From an uncultured Elusimicrobia bacterium (GTDB lineage: Bacteria > Elusimicrobiota > Elusimicrobia > Elusimicrobiales > UBA9959), in the NCBI GenBank assembly GCA_903917735.1, contig CAIXBR010000015.1, positions 22,508 to 86,507 of the forward strand: a stretch of 64,000 bases of DNA, in the 5' to 3' direction. Position numbers and translations under genes: made by a program. This document shows positions 8,104-15,557 of the stretch, one piece after another (within the stretch, counting starts at the first letter, position 1; every line of letters starts with the position of its first letter). Under the pieces are notes generated by a model. That model worked only from the letters and a program-made list of their open reading frames with translations. It made no database searches and had not been told where the DNA came from.

Positions 8104-9566
8104 CCGCCGCCACGAAAAATCTTCTTAAGCTTAGCGTATCCCCAGCGTTCCGGCAGAGGCTTTAAAAACCCGTGTTTTAACCTAAACCAGGCGAACGGGC
8201 GATACGCGTTGTATAAGGTTTTCAGCATCCAGGTCCCCGCCCCGTAATCGTCCATCTTGCGGTCCAGGAACTTGCTCACGAAGCAGGCGCGCTCCAGAAA
8301 ATCCTTAAGTTCGGGACTGCCTTCATGCATATGCGAATAGTCCCACTCGTATTTGCCCCATTCCTCCAGCTTCGAGGGAAAAACAGCGCCCCCTTTTTCC
8401 AGGAAGGCGAAAAGTTCCGTGCCGGGGTACGGCGAGAAAATATAGAACTGCGGGATGCGGAAATTATCACCGAGCCTTAGTATGTCCATGCCGAAGTCCA
8501 TGGTGGCGCGTATCTCGGCGGGCGTCTCCGTAGGCAGGCCCACTATCAGCGAAGCTAGCACGGCTATCTTGCGGCCCCTGAACCTGGCCACCTGTTCGCG
8601 CGCCAGTTTCAGGTCTCCCGACTTATTCAGTATGTCGCGGCGCACACGGTCCACCCCTGACTCTACCCCGATGGCCAGCCTGACCACCCCGGCGTCTTCC
8701 AGAAAATCCAGGTCGGCGTCCGTCATGCGCGCCAGCGTCTCTATGTCCACTCCCTGCAGCACGCAGCCCAGGCCCAGCGCCTTAAGCCCCGAAAGTATGG
8801 CCATGGCCCGGCGCTGGTCTATAAAAAAATTATCGTCGAGCAGGTAGACCAGAGAGTAATCGCAGCGGGAGCGCAGGTCCTTTATTTCCTTAAGGACCAG
8901 TTCCGCGCTTTTGGCGCGCAGCCGGCCGCGGCTGAAGGCGCGGTTATAGCAGTAGGCGCAGCGGCAGGGACAGCCCCGGCTGGACTGGTAGAAGAACATC
9001 TTGCGGCCATTATAGGTCTGGGCGTACCGCTCCATCTCCACCAGATGGTACGGGACCGGGGGAAGCGCCTCCACGTCCAGCAGCGGGGGCTGTGACGGGG
9101 CTTCCACAATGCCTTTATTTTTGCGCCAGACTCCGGGTATACCACCCGTGTCGGCGCCGGAGGCCAGCCTGCGCGCGAGTTCCGCAAGCGCCATTTCCCC
9201 CTCGCCCTCCACTACGTAATCCGCCAGCTCGTGCGCGGCCGTCTGAGCCGCCAGCAGCGATGCGTGTATGCCGCCCCAGACCAGCGGCACGGAAGTTAGC
9301 CGGCGGGCTTCCCGCGCGGCCTCCAGCGCGTGAAAGATCATCTGCCCTGTCATGGCGGTAAAACCTACGGCGACCGTATCAGCGTCTATGGCCGAGGCCA
9401 GCGCGGCGCGCCAGTCCGAGGCCAGCCGCTGGTCCACCAGCCGCACTTCCATTTCGCCGCAGATAACGGAGGCGGCGCAGAGCAGGCCGAGCGGCGGCGT
9501 AGGCTTGTCGCGGAACATATCCATGTCGCCTATACCGGGCTGCACCAGGACGAGGTTCTTCTTCAT
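8097..9566 (-). CDS. B12-binding-domain radical SAM protein
   Basis: 489 residues. The first 150 have a cobalamin-binding-type fold pattern ('PPLGLLCAASVI', 'VAVGFTAMTGQ', 'LVWGGIHASLL', 'YVVEGEGEMALAEL'). The usual DxHxxG is not obvious, so cobalamin may be bound base-off without that His or not at all. The radical SAM motif is C199-C203-C206 ('GCPCRCAYC'). A C-terminal segment follows the core ('FSPYPGTELFAFLE'). Family members methylate unreactive carbons or rearrange rings in lipids, antibiotics and cofactors. It is the last gene of a three-gene unit with a nucleotidyltransferase and a flavoprotein (overlap of 4 bases), which hints at a glycan or lipid pathway. Confidence 0.8.
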   Translation of the reverse strand: MKKNLVLVQPGIGDMDMFRDKPTPPLGLLCAASVICGEMEVRLVDQRLASDWRAALASAIDADTVAVGFTAMTGQMIFHALEAAREARRLTSVPLVWGGIHASLLAAQTAAHELADYVVEGEGEMALAELARRLASGADTGGIPGVWRKNKGIVEAPSQPPLLDVEALPPVPYHLVEMERYAQTYNGRKMFFYQSSRGCPCRCAYCYNRAFSRGRLRAKSAELVLKEIKDLRSRCDYSLVYLLDDNFFIDQRRAMAILSGLKALGLGCVLQGVDIETLARMTDADLDFLEDAGVVRLAIGVESGVDRVRRDILNKSGDLKLAREQVARFRGRKIAVLASLIVGLPTETPAEIRATMDFGMDILRLGDNFRIPQFYIFSPYPGTELFAFLEKGGAVFPSKLEEWGKYEWDYSHMHEGSPELKDFLERACFVSKFLDRKMDDYGAGTWMLKTLYNAYRPFAWFRLKHGFLKPLPERWGYAKLKKIFRGGGH

Positions 9567-10504
9567 AGTCCGCTCCCGGACACGGTGAACCCCGGCAGCA
9601 CCAGGGAATCGGAGATTTCGGCCCGCGGGGCCACGCGCCCGCCGGGGAACACCACGGAATTTTTAAGGCGGGCGCCGGCGCCGACCGAAGAGCCGCGGGC
9701 CGCCACCGAATTTTCGAGCTGCGCGCCGCCACCAACCTCGGCCTCCGGGCTGGCGAAACCCGGCAGGCCTTTTTCTTCCAGCCAGGCGGCGTTAGCCTTC
9801 AGGATATCGCTGGGGTAGGTAATGTTCACATCCAGCTTCAGCGTTTCCATAGCCCTGACCAGGCCGCCGCCGGAGATAAGGTTCTGTATGGCGTCGGTGA
9901 GCTCTATTTCCCCGCGCAGTTCGGAAGGGAGGGTGCCCTTCAGGGCCGTCATAAAGCGCGGCCCGAAAAAATAGACGCCGCAGGGTTTCACCATGCTGAG
10001 GGCGCGCTTAGGCTTCTCTATTATCCTGTTAACTCTTCCGGCGGCATCCAGGGCTATGGTGCATTCCTTAAGTATCGCCGCTTCTTCGGAAACGGTCCTC
10101 ACGGACAGCACCGCGTCGGCGCCTCCGGACGTCACGGCTTTTACGGCTCCGGCCAGCTCCGGCCTGGAATAGTAGGTGTCACCCAGCACCAGCGCGAAAG
10201 GCCCCCCGCCTATCGCAGCCTCGGCCAGCATAGCGGCGTGGCCTATGCCGAGACGCCGGGCCTGGTGTACGACGAAAAGCTCCGCGTCGAAGCCTTCCAG
10301 CGCGCGGCGCGCCTCCGCCTCCACGGCTCCGGAGGCCGGGTCGGAAACTATTATGAAGCGTTTTGTGCCTAGCTCGGCGAATACCCGCAGGTGCAGGTCC
10401 AGCAGGGTGCCGTCGCCTATGGGCAGCAGGGTTTTGGGGAAAATTTTACCTATCTCGCCCAGCCGCTTCCCGCTGCCAGCCGCAAGTATGACTACGGGTA
10501 TCAT
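9563..10504 (-). CDS. Sugar-phosphate nucleotidyltransferase with left-handed beta-helix-like tail
   Basis: 313 residues. The N-terminus 'VVILAAGSGKRLGEIGKIFP' with 'KTLLPIGDGTLLDLHLRVF' is the nucleotide-binding loop of the RmlA/GlmU/GalU superfamily, which makes NDP-sugars from sugar-1-phosphate and NTP. 'LVLGDTYYS' is the metal site. The last 50 residues contain hexapeptide-like turns ('GAQLENSVAARGSSVGAGA', 'LKNSVVFPGG'), as in bifunctional or allosteric relatives. The substrate cannot be told. It overlaps the genes on both sides by four bases, so translation is coupled to the flavoprotein and the B12-type radical SAM enzyme. Confidence 0.85.
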   Translation of the reverse strand: MIPVVILAAGSGKRLGEIGKIFPKTLLPIGDGTLLDLHLRVFAELGTKRFIIVSDPASGAVEAEARRALEGFDAELFVVHQARRLGIGHAAMLAEAAIGGGPFALVLGDTYYSRPELAGAVKAVTSGGADAVLSVRTVSEEAAILKECTIALDAAGRVNRIIEKPKRALSMVKPCGVYFFGPRFMTALKGTLPSELRGEIELTDAIQNLISGGGLVRAMETLKLDVNITYPSDILKANAAWLEEKGLPGFASPEAEVGGGAQLENSVAARGSSVGAGARLKNSVVFPGGRVAPRAEISDSLVLPGFTVSGSGL

Positions 10505-11841
10505 TTAAGGATCTTCCCGGCGGCGGCTATCCCGGCTTCAATACTGTGGTCCATGTTGTAGATGGACCACTCGCCGAAACGCCCGGCCGAAATTATACCT
10601 GCGGCCTCGAGCCGCCGCAGGCAGCAGGGCTGGTCCTCCGCCAGGCGCGTATGTGGCACCGGGTAGGCCGGTGAATGGTCGAAGGCCCAGACGCGCTTTA
10701 TATCCTTCTTTTTTACCACGCCGAGCTTTACAAGGCTGGCGGTAACGCGCGGCTCAACGGCGGCGGCCGAAGGCCTGGCGCTCCCGCCGGGCAGGGCGCA
10801 TTCAACCAGCAGAGCCTTGCCGCCGGGCACCGCGCCGGGATTTATCAGGTCTACGCGCGTCAGGCGATAAAACGGGAGGGCGGGGTCCGGGACATATATC
10901 CAGTGGAACGGCGGCAGTTTCACTGCGGAAAGGGCGTACTGCAGGCACACCACGCGCGTGGCGTGCAGGCGTTCGGCCGGGGTCCCGCACTCTTTAAAGT
11001 TCCCGAGCCGCAGGGCCCTGTCCAATGGGAGGGTGGAGATCAGGCGGCCGTAGCGCACCGGGCCGCGCGTGGTAAATACCGTTTTTTTTCGCGCGTCTAT
11101 TTTAAGCACCTCGGCGCTGCATACGGGGGAAAGCGGTTTTATTTCCTTCAGCAGCCCCTCTACAAGCGATTCTATTCCGCCGCGCTTCGGGTAGATGAAC
11201 TCCGCGTGGGGTGCCACTTCGCCGCGCGCCGAGGGTTTGGCTCCAAGTATGCTTTCGGCCAGTCCGGCGGGGCCCGGCAGGCGGATCTTGGAGGCCAGCC
11301 AGCCGTATTCCATCCCGGAGAGCGGGGTCTGCCAGAGTTTTTCGTTGTAAGGCCTGAAAAAAAGTTCCACTATGCCGCCGCCCAGTTCCCGCAGGGCATA
11401 CTCTTCCAGGTTGCGGGGAGCGGCACGCGTCTCCAAGCGGCTCTCCAGCAGGCTCTTCAGCACCGTTTTCCGGTCTTCCGTGGACAGCTGGTGTATATTA
11501 TCCTGGAAAGGGAAATCCACGTATCCGCCTTTCCACATTACGCCCAGGCGGTGCTGGCAGCTGTAAACAGGCCCGACAAGACTTCTGAAAATAGCTGCCG
11601 CGCGCTTATTCTTGGTGAAGAAAACATGGGGCAGCTCGTCTATGGTAACTCCGGCAGTGCGGTTGGTCTTCAGCAGGCCTCCGGGCCTGGTATCCCGTTC
11701 CAGCAGCAGTATGTCGCGCTGTCCCGCGCACAGCAGTTCCCTGGCGGCTATAAGCCCCGTTAAACCGGCCCCGAGTATGACCACCCCGGCACGGGCAGGC
11801 AGGTCCGCCGCACTCTTGTTCGCCTCTTTTTTTATTGGCAC
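10501..11841 (-). CDS. FAD-dependent amine-oxidase/UDP-galactopyranose-mutase-like protein
   Basis: 446 residues starting at a GTG. The dinucleotide-binding motif is 'VVILGAGLTGLIAARELL' with an acidic end 'LLLERDTRPGGLLKT', as in protoporphyrinogen oxidase, amine oxidase and sugar-mutase-like flavoproteins. The tail 'AGIISAGRFGEWSIYNMDHS' is the second FAD-contact block. The segment 'TIDELPHVFFTKNKRAAAIF' resembles the start of the substrate pocket in UDP-galactopyranose mutase relatives. With a nucleotidyltransferase next to it, a flavin-dependent sugar isomerase or oxidase role is reasonable but unproven. The GTG is preceded by an extended -10 box only seven bases away, so this gene likely opens its own transcript. 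Confidence 0.75.
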   Translation of the reverse strand: MPIKKEANKSAADLPARAGVVILGAGLTGLIAARELLCAGQRDILLLERDTRPGGLLKTNRTAGVTIDELPHVFFTKNKRAAAIFRSLVGPVYSCQHRLGVMWKGGYVDFPFQDNIHQLSTEDRKTVLKSLLESRLETRAAPRNLEEYALRELGGGIVELFFRPYNEKLWQTPLSGMEYGWLASKIRLPGPAGLAESILGAKPSARGEVAPHAEFIYPKRGGIESLVEGLLKEIKPLSPVCSAEVLKIDARKKTVFTTRGPVRYGRLISTLPLDRALRLGNFKECGTPAERLHATRVVCLQYALSAVKLPPFHWIYVPDPALPFYRLTRVDLINPGAVPGGKALLVECALPGGSARPSAAAVEPRVTASLVKLGVVKKKDIKRVWAFDHSPAYPVPHTRLAEDQPCCLRRLEAAGIISAGRFGEWSIYNMDHSIEAGIAAAGKILK

Positions 11842-11857
11842 AATATTAATTTTAGCA
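11842..11857 (-). promoter_or_regulatory. Extended -10 promoter in front of a GTG-started gene (leaderless type)
   Basis: On the minus strand TGC + TAAAAT (box at 11849-11854) is followed by seven bases and then the GTG at 11841. No Shine-Dalgarno is present in the gap. This separates the three-gene flavoprotein unit from the HXS operon that ends 26 bases upstream at 11867. Confidence 0.5.
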
Positions 11858-11866
11858 AATATAAAA

Positions 11867-13984
11867 TCAAGCCCTTTCCGCGCAGATAACGCGCCATTTT
11901 CCCAACGGAACGGTCCTTGTTACCCGCCAGCCGGAGGCTGAAAGGCCGGCCTCAAGGCTTTCCGGGGTGCAGTCCAGCCAGCCGCCGTTAAGCTCCCAAT
12001 CCAGCCCGAATTCCGGATAACCGAGCCCGCTGTCTATCACGAAGAGCCTGGCGCCGACGCCGGCGGAGAGAAGCAGCCTCTTAAGCACGGCGAGCCGCGC
12101 GGAAGCACCGAGCGCGCCCAGCACCTGCGAGACCACTATGGAAGAGAACTTTTCGCTTTTTTCGAGGGCCGAAGCCAGGCCTCCGGGCATATCGGGCCTG
12201 TCTATATATATTCTCTTTCCCGCCGGCTGCGCCGGGAAAAAACCTAACTTCTCCTCCATGAGAAGTTCCAGAGAAAAACCGCAACCGGACATCTTGGCCG
12301 GGTCAGAAGAGGCCGCCCCGCAGACGAGCAGGGCCGGCCCGGAGGGGCGGTCGCCGGCCGCCACCCGCAGCATTTGGTAGGCGGTGCGCCCCTCCACCCT
12401 TTCCCAAAGCAGCCTGGCCTCGCAGAAATCGGCGAAACGTGAAGCGAAAGCCCGCCTGTCCCGGCCGCCGCCCTCAAGGCCCGCCAACCTGCGTATCAGG
12501 GTCGTCCGGCAATTCTCAAAATTCTTAACGTCAAGGCCGGACCAGTCCCCGTCGTCGGCGAATGCGTCCGCCCTGGCGGCCGCGGCGCGCATGGCCTTTT
12601 CGGCGCGCGCGAAACGGTTTATACGGCGGCACATTTCCACGCGCGGGAACCGGGACGCGCCCGGGCGGTCGCGCGCGATATAGCGGAAAAGAAAACCGAA
12701 ATATTTATCGGAGAACACAATGTTGGCGGCCAGGGAAAGTTCGCGCGCCGCGGCGGCGGCCCGCTTCATATCCGCCGCGCCCATGGAGGGGACGCTCAGC
12801 GCGAAATAAGGGTCCCGCGGCATGAATTTCACCCCGGCTTTACCGGCCACTTTGCCCAACGGGGTCCCGGGATAAACGCGTAAGCGATGGAAATACAGGC
12901 CGGCATTAAGCGAAAGCCCCCATTCGAAGTTAGCCAGGCAGTTCTCGAAGGTATCACCGGGCAGCCCGATTATGAAGCTCAGTACGACCTTGGCCCTGGG
13001 TGCCTTCACGCTCAGCAGCGCGGCCTTGCGCGACAGTACCCCCAGGTCCATGCGCCTATTCACCAGTTTGCAGGTTTCGGGGAAGATGCTCTGCACCCCC
13101 ACCCCCAGGCTGAAAGCCCGGTCATTCAGCAGCGGCATAAGACGCTCGCTGAAATTGAGCAGGTTCATCTGTATCTCTACGTTTATCCCGCGCCGGGCCG
13201 TTTCTCCGCCCAGCAGGCGCAGCAGCCGGGCCATCCCCGAGCTGTGGCAGATGTCCGGATCGGTAAGGAAAAGCGTCCTGATCTCCGGGAGGTCGGCCAA
13301 TATTTTCTTCACTTCGGCCCGGACCCTCGCGAAACCGAACCCCCTGTAGTTCCGGGGGATGGAGCAATAGAGGCAGGACTCGCGGCAGCCGCGCGACATC
13401 TCGAACGGGACCCTGGCGTAGCCGCGCCACTTAAAAACACCCTCCAGGTACGGCGATGGCAGCGAGGAAAGTTCCGCGGGTTCCCCCGGCGGGTTGGCCG
13501 TAACGCCGCCGCCGGAGGCGAACGAGAGCCCTTTTATCCCCGCAAGGTCCCCCGCCGTTATAAGGGCTTTCAGCGTCAGCGCGAAGATCTTCTCACCCTC
13601 GCCGGCCACGGCCAGGTCCACGGCGCCCCCCGAAAAGAGCTCCGCCTGCGGGACCGAGCCGGCCAGCGGGCCGCCAAAGATTATCTTCGCCCCGCAGCGC
13701 CTCTTTATTTCAGCGGCTACCGCCTTGGTACGTTCCAAACCGCCATAGACGGTGAACCCCGCCAGGTCGGGCTTCAGGGCGGATACCCGCCCAGGGGCTT
13801 CCCGTTCGTCTGTACAGGGTTCAAGTATGGTTATTTCTGCGTTCTTGCGCAGGAAGGGATCCCGCATGGCGTAAGCCTTGAGCAGACCGGAGGCCAGCGG
13901 CAGCATGCCGTCGCTATGCAGCGGCGGCACCAGGACGACCCTGAATTTTCGGCGGGGCCCGGACGGAGGCTTATTCTTTTTCAT
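11867..13984 (-). CDS. B12-type radical SAM enzyme fused to a methyltransferase-like C-terminal domain
   Basis: 705 residues. Residues 15-160 have the B12-binding-like fold ('VVLVPPLHSDGMLPLASGLL', 'LAGFTVYGG', 'IIFGGPLAGS', 'AVAGEGEKIF'), without a clear DxHxxG. The radical SAM motif is C200-C204-C207 ('GCRESCLYC'), with 'FIIGLPGDTFENCL' and 'RVYPGTPLG' further on. The last ~160 residues look like a worn class I methyltransferase ('SSIVVSQVLGALG', 'GARLFVIDSGLG', 'LEAGLSASGWRVTRTVPLGKW') whose Gly-rich SAM loop is poor. The ATG follows the stop of the radical SAM gene at 13985 with no gap, so the protein belongs to the HXS operon and may methylate or otherwise modify the precursor. Canonical HXS loci, as I recall them, lack this component. 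Confidence 0.75.
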   Translation of the reverse strand: MKKNKPPSGPRRKFRVVLVPPLHSDGMLPLASGLLKAYAMRDPFLRKNAEITILEPCTDEREAPGRVSALKPDLAGFTVYGGLERTKAVAAEIKRRCGAKIIFGGPLAGSVPQAELFSGGAVDLAVAGEGEKIFALTLKALITAGDLAGIKGLSFASGGGVTANPPGEPAELSSLPSPYLEGVFKWRGYARVPFEMSRGCRESCLYCSIPRNYRGFGFARVRAEVKKILADLPEIRTLFLTDPDICHSSGMARLLRLLGGETARRGINVEIQMNLLNFSERLMPLLNDRAFSLGVGVQSIFPETCKLVNRRMDLGVLSRKAALLSVKAPRAKVVLSFIIGLPGDTFENCLANFEWGLSLNAGLYFHRLRVYPGTPLGKVAGKAGVKFMPRDPYFALSVPSMGAADMKRAAAAARELSLAANIVFSDKYFGFLFRYIARDRPGASRFPRVEMCRRINRFARAEKAMRAAAARADAFADDGDWSGLDVKNFENCRTTLIRRLAGLEGGGRDRRAFASRFADFCEARLLWERVEGRTAYQMLRVAAGDRPSGPALLVCGAASSDPAKMSGCGFSLELLMEEKLGFFPAQPAGKRIYIDRPDMPGGLASALEKSEKFSSIVVSQVLGALGASARLAVLKRLLLSAGVGARLFVIDSGLGYPEFGLDWELNGGWLDCTPESLEAGLSASGWRVTRTVPLGKWRVICAERA

Positions 13985-15088
13985 TTATTTGCGCCCGCGC
14001 CGTTCCGGGACGGCATCACGGGGCAGGTCCGGATTCCCGGAACCCATACCCTCTTCGCGCAGGACGCGCACGATGTCCGCGCTGCTCTTAAGCATGGCTT
14101 TAAGATCTCCGGACGACAGCAGGCTGCTGTAATAAATGCAAAGCAGGCAGGCCAGGAAATTGCGCTGGCCCGAAGCCATCACCGCCCCGAAAGCTTTTTC
14201 CCTGGAAGCCCTGACTTTCACCAGGTCAAGGCCGGAGCGCCAGTCGCCGACGGCGTAAAGGGCGCGCAGCTTCGGGTCCTGCGCCACACAGGAGGCTGAT
14301 ATTATGGAGCAGGGATAAAAAAAACCGTCCGGGCCTATCGAAACCTCGCCTTGGCCGCAGAAATTCTCCAGCGAGGCCCTGCCGGACCCCAGTGATTTAT
14401 AACCGAATTTGGGAATATCCCTGAAGGCGCTTCGGCCGGGGCCGTTGAGGTAGTGGGCCGCCGCGCGCAGCTCGCGCCTGAGGGCGGCCAGGTCTGACCG
14501 GCCCCATTTTTCCTGCACCGCGAAAGAAAGACCGAGGTCTCCCGCCCCTAATGAAGCGAGAAATTTTATATTCTCCGCCAGGCAGGGCGCCGTGGCCCTG
14601 GTGACCGTGGTTGAAAGGCCCAGGGTCTTGCGCAGGTCGGGCGGCAGCGCCTTTATGTTCCATATTACCCTGTGGAAGCTGGGCCCTCCGCCGCGGGTAA
14701 CCCTATTGAGGTTCTGGCTGGCGGCCGCGCCGTCGAGACTTATCTTCAGGTGTACCCCGCTGCTCCTGAAAAGCCCGGCTGTCGGCGCGTCCAGCAGCAG
14801 CCCGTTGGAGAAGCACTCTATCTCCATGTCCGGGCCTGCCGTCTTCCTCAGCCAGGGCAGCAGGGAGGCCAGCAGCTTTTTACCCAGCAGCGGCTCCCCG
14901 CCGGAGATGCTTATCTTTTCCGCCCTGCGCCCGGCCGCGCGCAGGTAATGCAGCACGGCCAGCTTCATCCGGCGCAGGTCCAGTTTCCGGGCTTTGGAAC
15001 GGTCCAGGTTCCCGGAATAGCAGTACCGGCAGCGCATATTGCACTGGTTGGAAACGCAGATGTCTATTTCTTGCGGGATAGTGGTCAT
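13985..15088 (-). CDS. Second radical SAM/SPASM-type maturase of the HXS operon (HxsC position)
   Basis: 367 residues with the radical SAM motif C16-C20-C23 ('CNMRCRYC') almost at the N-terminus, the SAM-contact motif 'ISISGGEPLLG', 'LKISLDGAA' in the barrel, and extra Cys clusters in the C-terminal part ('ENFCGQGEVSIGPDGFFYPC', 'NFLACLLCIYYSS') that fit SPASM-type auxiliary Fe-S binding. The canonical HxsC enzyme has a somewhat different cluster region in my memory, so I place it by position and do not assign the name. A weak Shine-Dalgarno GGAAG lies before the ATG. The 125-base gap to hxsA holds a strong hairpin. Confidence 0.75.
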   Translation of the reverse strand: MTTIPQEIDICVSNQCNMRCRYCYSGNLDRSKARKLDLRRMKLAVLHYLRAAGRRAEKISISGGEPLLGKKLLASLLPWLRKTAGPDMEIECFSNGLLLDAPTAGLFRSSGVHLKISLDGAAASQNLNRVTRGGGPSFHRVIWNIKALPPDLRKTLGLSTTVTRATAPCLAENIKFLASLGAGDLGLSFAVQEKWGRSDLAALRRELRAAAHYLNGPGRSAFRDIPKFGYKSLGSGRASLENFCGQGEVSIGPDGFFYPCSIISASCVAQDPKLRALYAVGDWRSGLDLVKVRASREKAFGAVMASGQRNFLACLLCIYYSSLLSSGDLKAMLKSSADIVRVLREEGMGSGNPDLPRDAVPERRGRK

Positions 15089-15165
15089 CGGGAGCTTCCG
15101 GCAGGCTGCAGAAAGCCGGAACGGAGGCGCGCTTTATGCGGTGGAATTTACGGGTACGGGATCAG

Positions 15166-15196
15166 CCCCGCGCGCCCGGAATCCGGGAGCGCGGGG
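15166..15196 (-). promoter_or_regulatory. Strong intercistronic hairpin between hxsA and the downstream radical SAM gene
   Basis: The arms CCCCGCGC + CCCGG pair with CCGGG + GCGCGGGG around a three-base loop, with a single mismatch: 13 G-C rich pairs in 31 bases. No U-run follows on the minus strand, so it is not a classic intrinsic terminator. It sits 18 bases past the hxsA stop. It would suit RNA end-stabilisation or partial attenuation, giving more precursor mRNA than enzyme mRNA. Confidence 0.6.
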
Positions 15197-15213
15197 ACAG
15201 CGGAAAAGCCCCT

Positions 15214-15546
15214 CTAGCACCAGCCACCGCGCGCGTGCGAACCGTGGCTGCCGTGACTGCCGTGGCTGCCGTGGCTGCCGTGGCTGCCGTGAGAGGCGTG
15301 GGACCCGTGGCTGCCGTGGCTGCCGTGCGAACCGTGGCTCTGGTGGCTGACATGGGACGTGGGGTCGGAAGGCGGGTAGAAGTAGTTCTGATGTATGGTC
15401 TGCGCACCGGCCTGGTCAACCATGGCGGCGCCCAGTATGCCCAGAGCCAGCCCGGCCTTCACGATGTCCGCGTCCAGCATCTTCCCCTCTTCGCTGTTGA
15501 GGAAGAGCTTGATATTCTTTTTAACGCCCTGTTTTTTCTTTTTCAT
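15214..15546 (-). CDS. hxsA: His-Xaa-Ser repeat precursor peptide, HxsA type
   Basis: The start at 15546 has AAGGAG six bases upstream. A longer frame from 15561 would put that ribosome site inside the gene. The 110-residue product has a Lys-rich start, the acidic stretch 'FLNSEEGKMLDADIVK', a hydrophobic stretch 'AGLALGILGAAMV' (residues 31-43) and a spacer with Tyr and Pro. From residue 64 to 105 there are 14 Ser-His units, of which 13 read His-Xaa-Ser (Xaa mostly Gly, also Val, Gln, Ala). It ends 'ARGGWC'. This is the layout of HxsA, the presumed substrate of HxsB-type radical SAM maturases. The hydrophobic stretch followed by 'AQ' could act in export. Cys occurs only as the last residue. 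Confidence 0.88.
   Translation of the reverse strand: MKKKKQGVKKNIKLFLNSEEGKMLDADIVKAGLALGILGAAMVDQAGAQTIHQNYFYPPSDPTSHVSHQSHGSHGSHGSHGSHASHGSHGSHGSHGSHGSHGSHARGGWC
15232..15357 (-). repeat. 9-base Ser-His-Xaa tandem repeat inside hxsA
   Basis: Fourteen consecutive 9-base units encode Ser-His-Xaa. Most read AGC CAC GGC, with synonymous changes (TCG, AGT, TCC, GGT, GGG) spread through the array. The synonymous variety shows that selection keeps the protein repeat and that the array is not a fresh slippage product. Non-Gly units are Val and Gln at the start and Ala at units 7 and 14. Confidence 0.9.
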
Positions 15547-15557
15547 GGCCGGCTCCT

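Noticed and set aside
15214..15350. Short regular repeats at hxsA that could be mistaken for a CRISPR array
   Set aside because: Units are 9 bases, contiguous and in frame, with no spacers; they encode the Ser-His-Xaa repeat.
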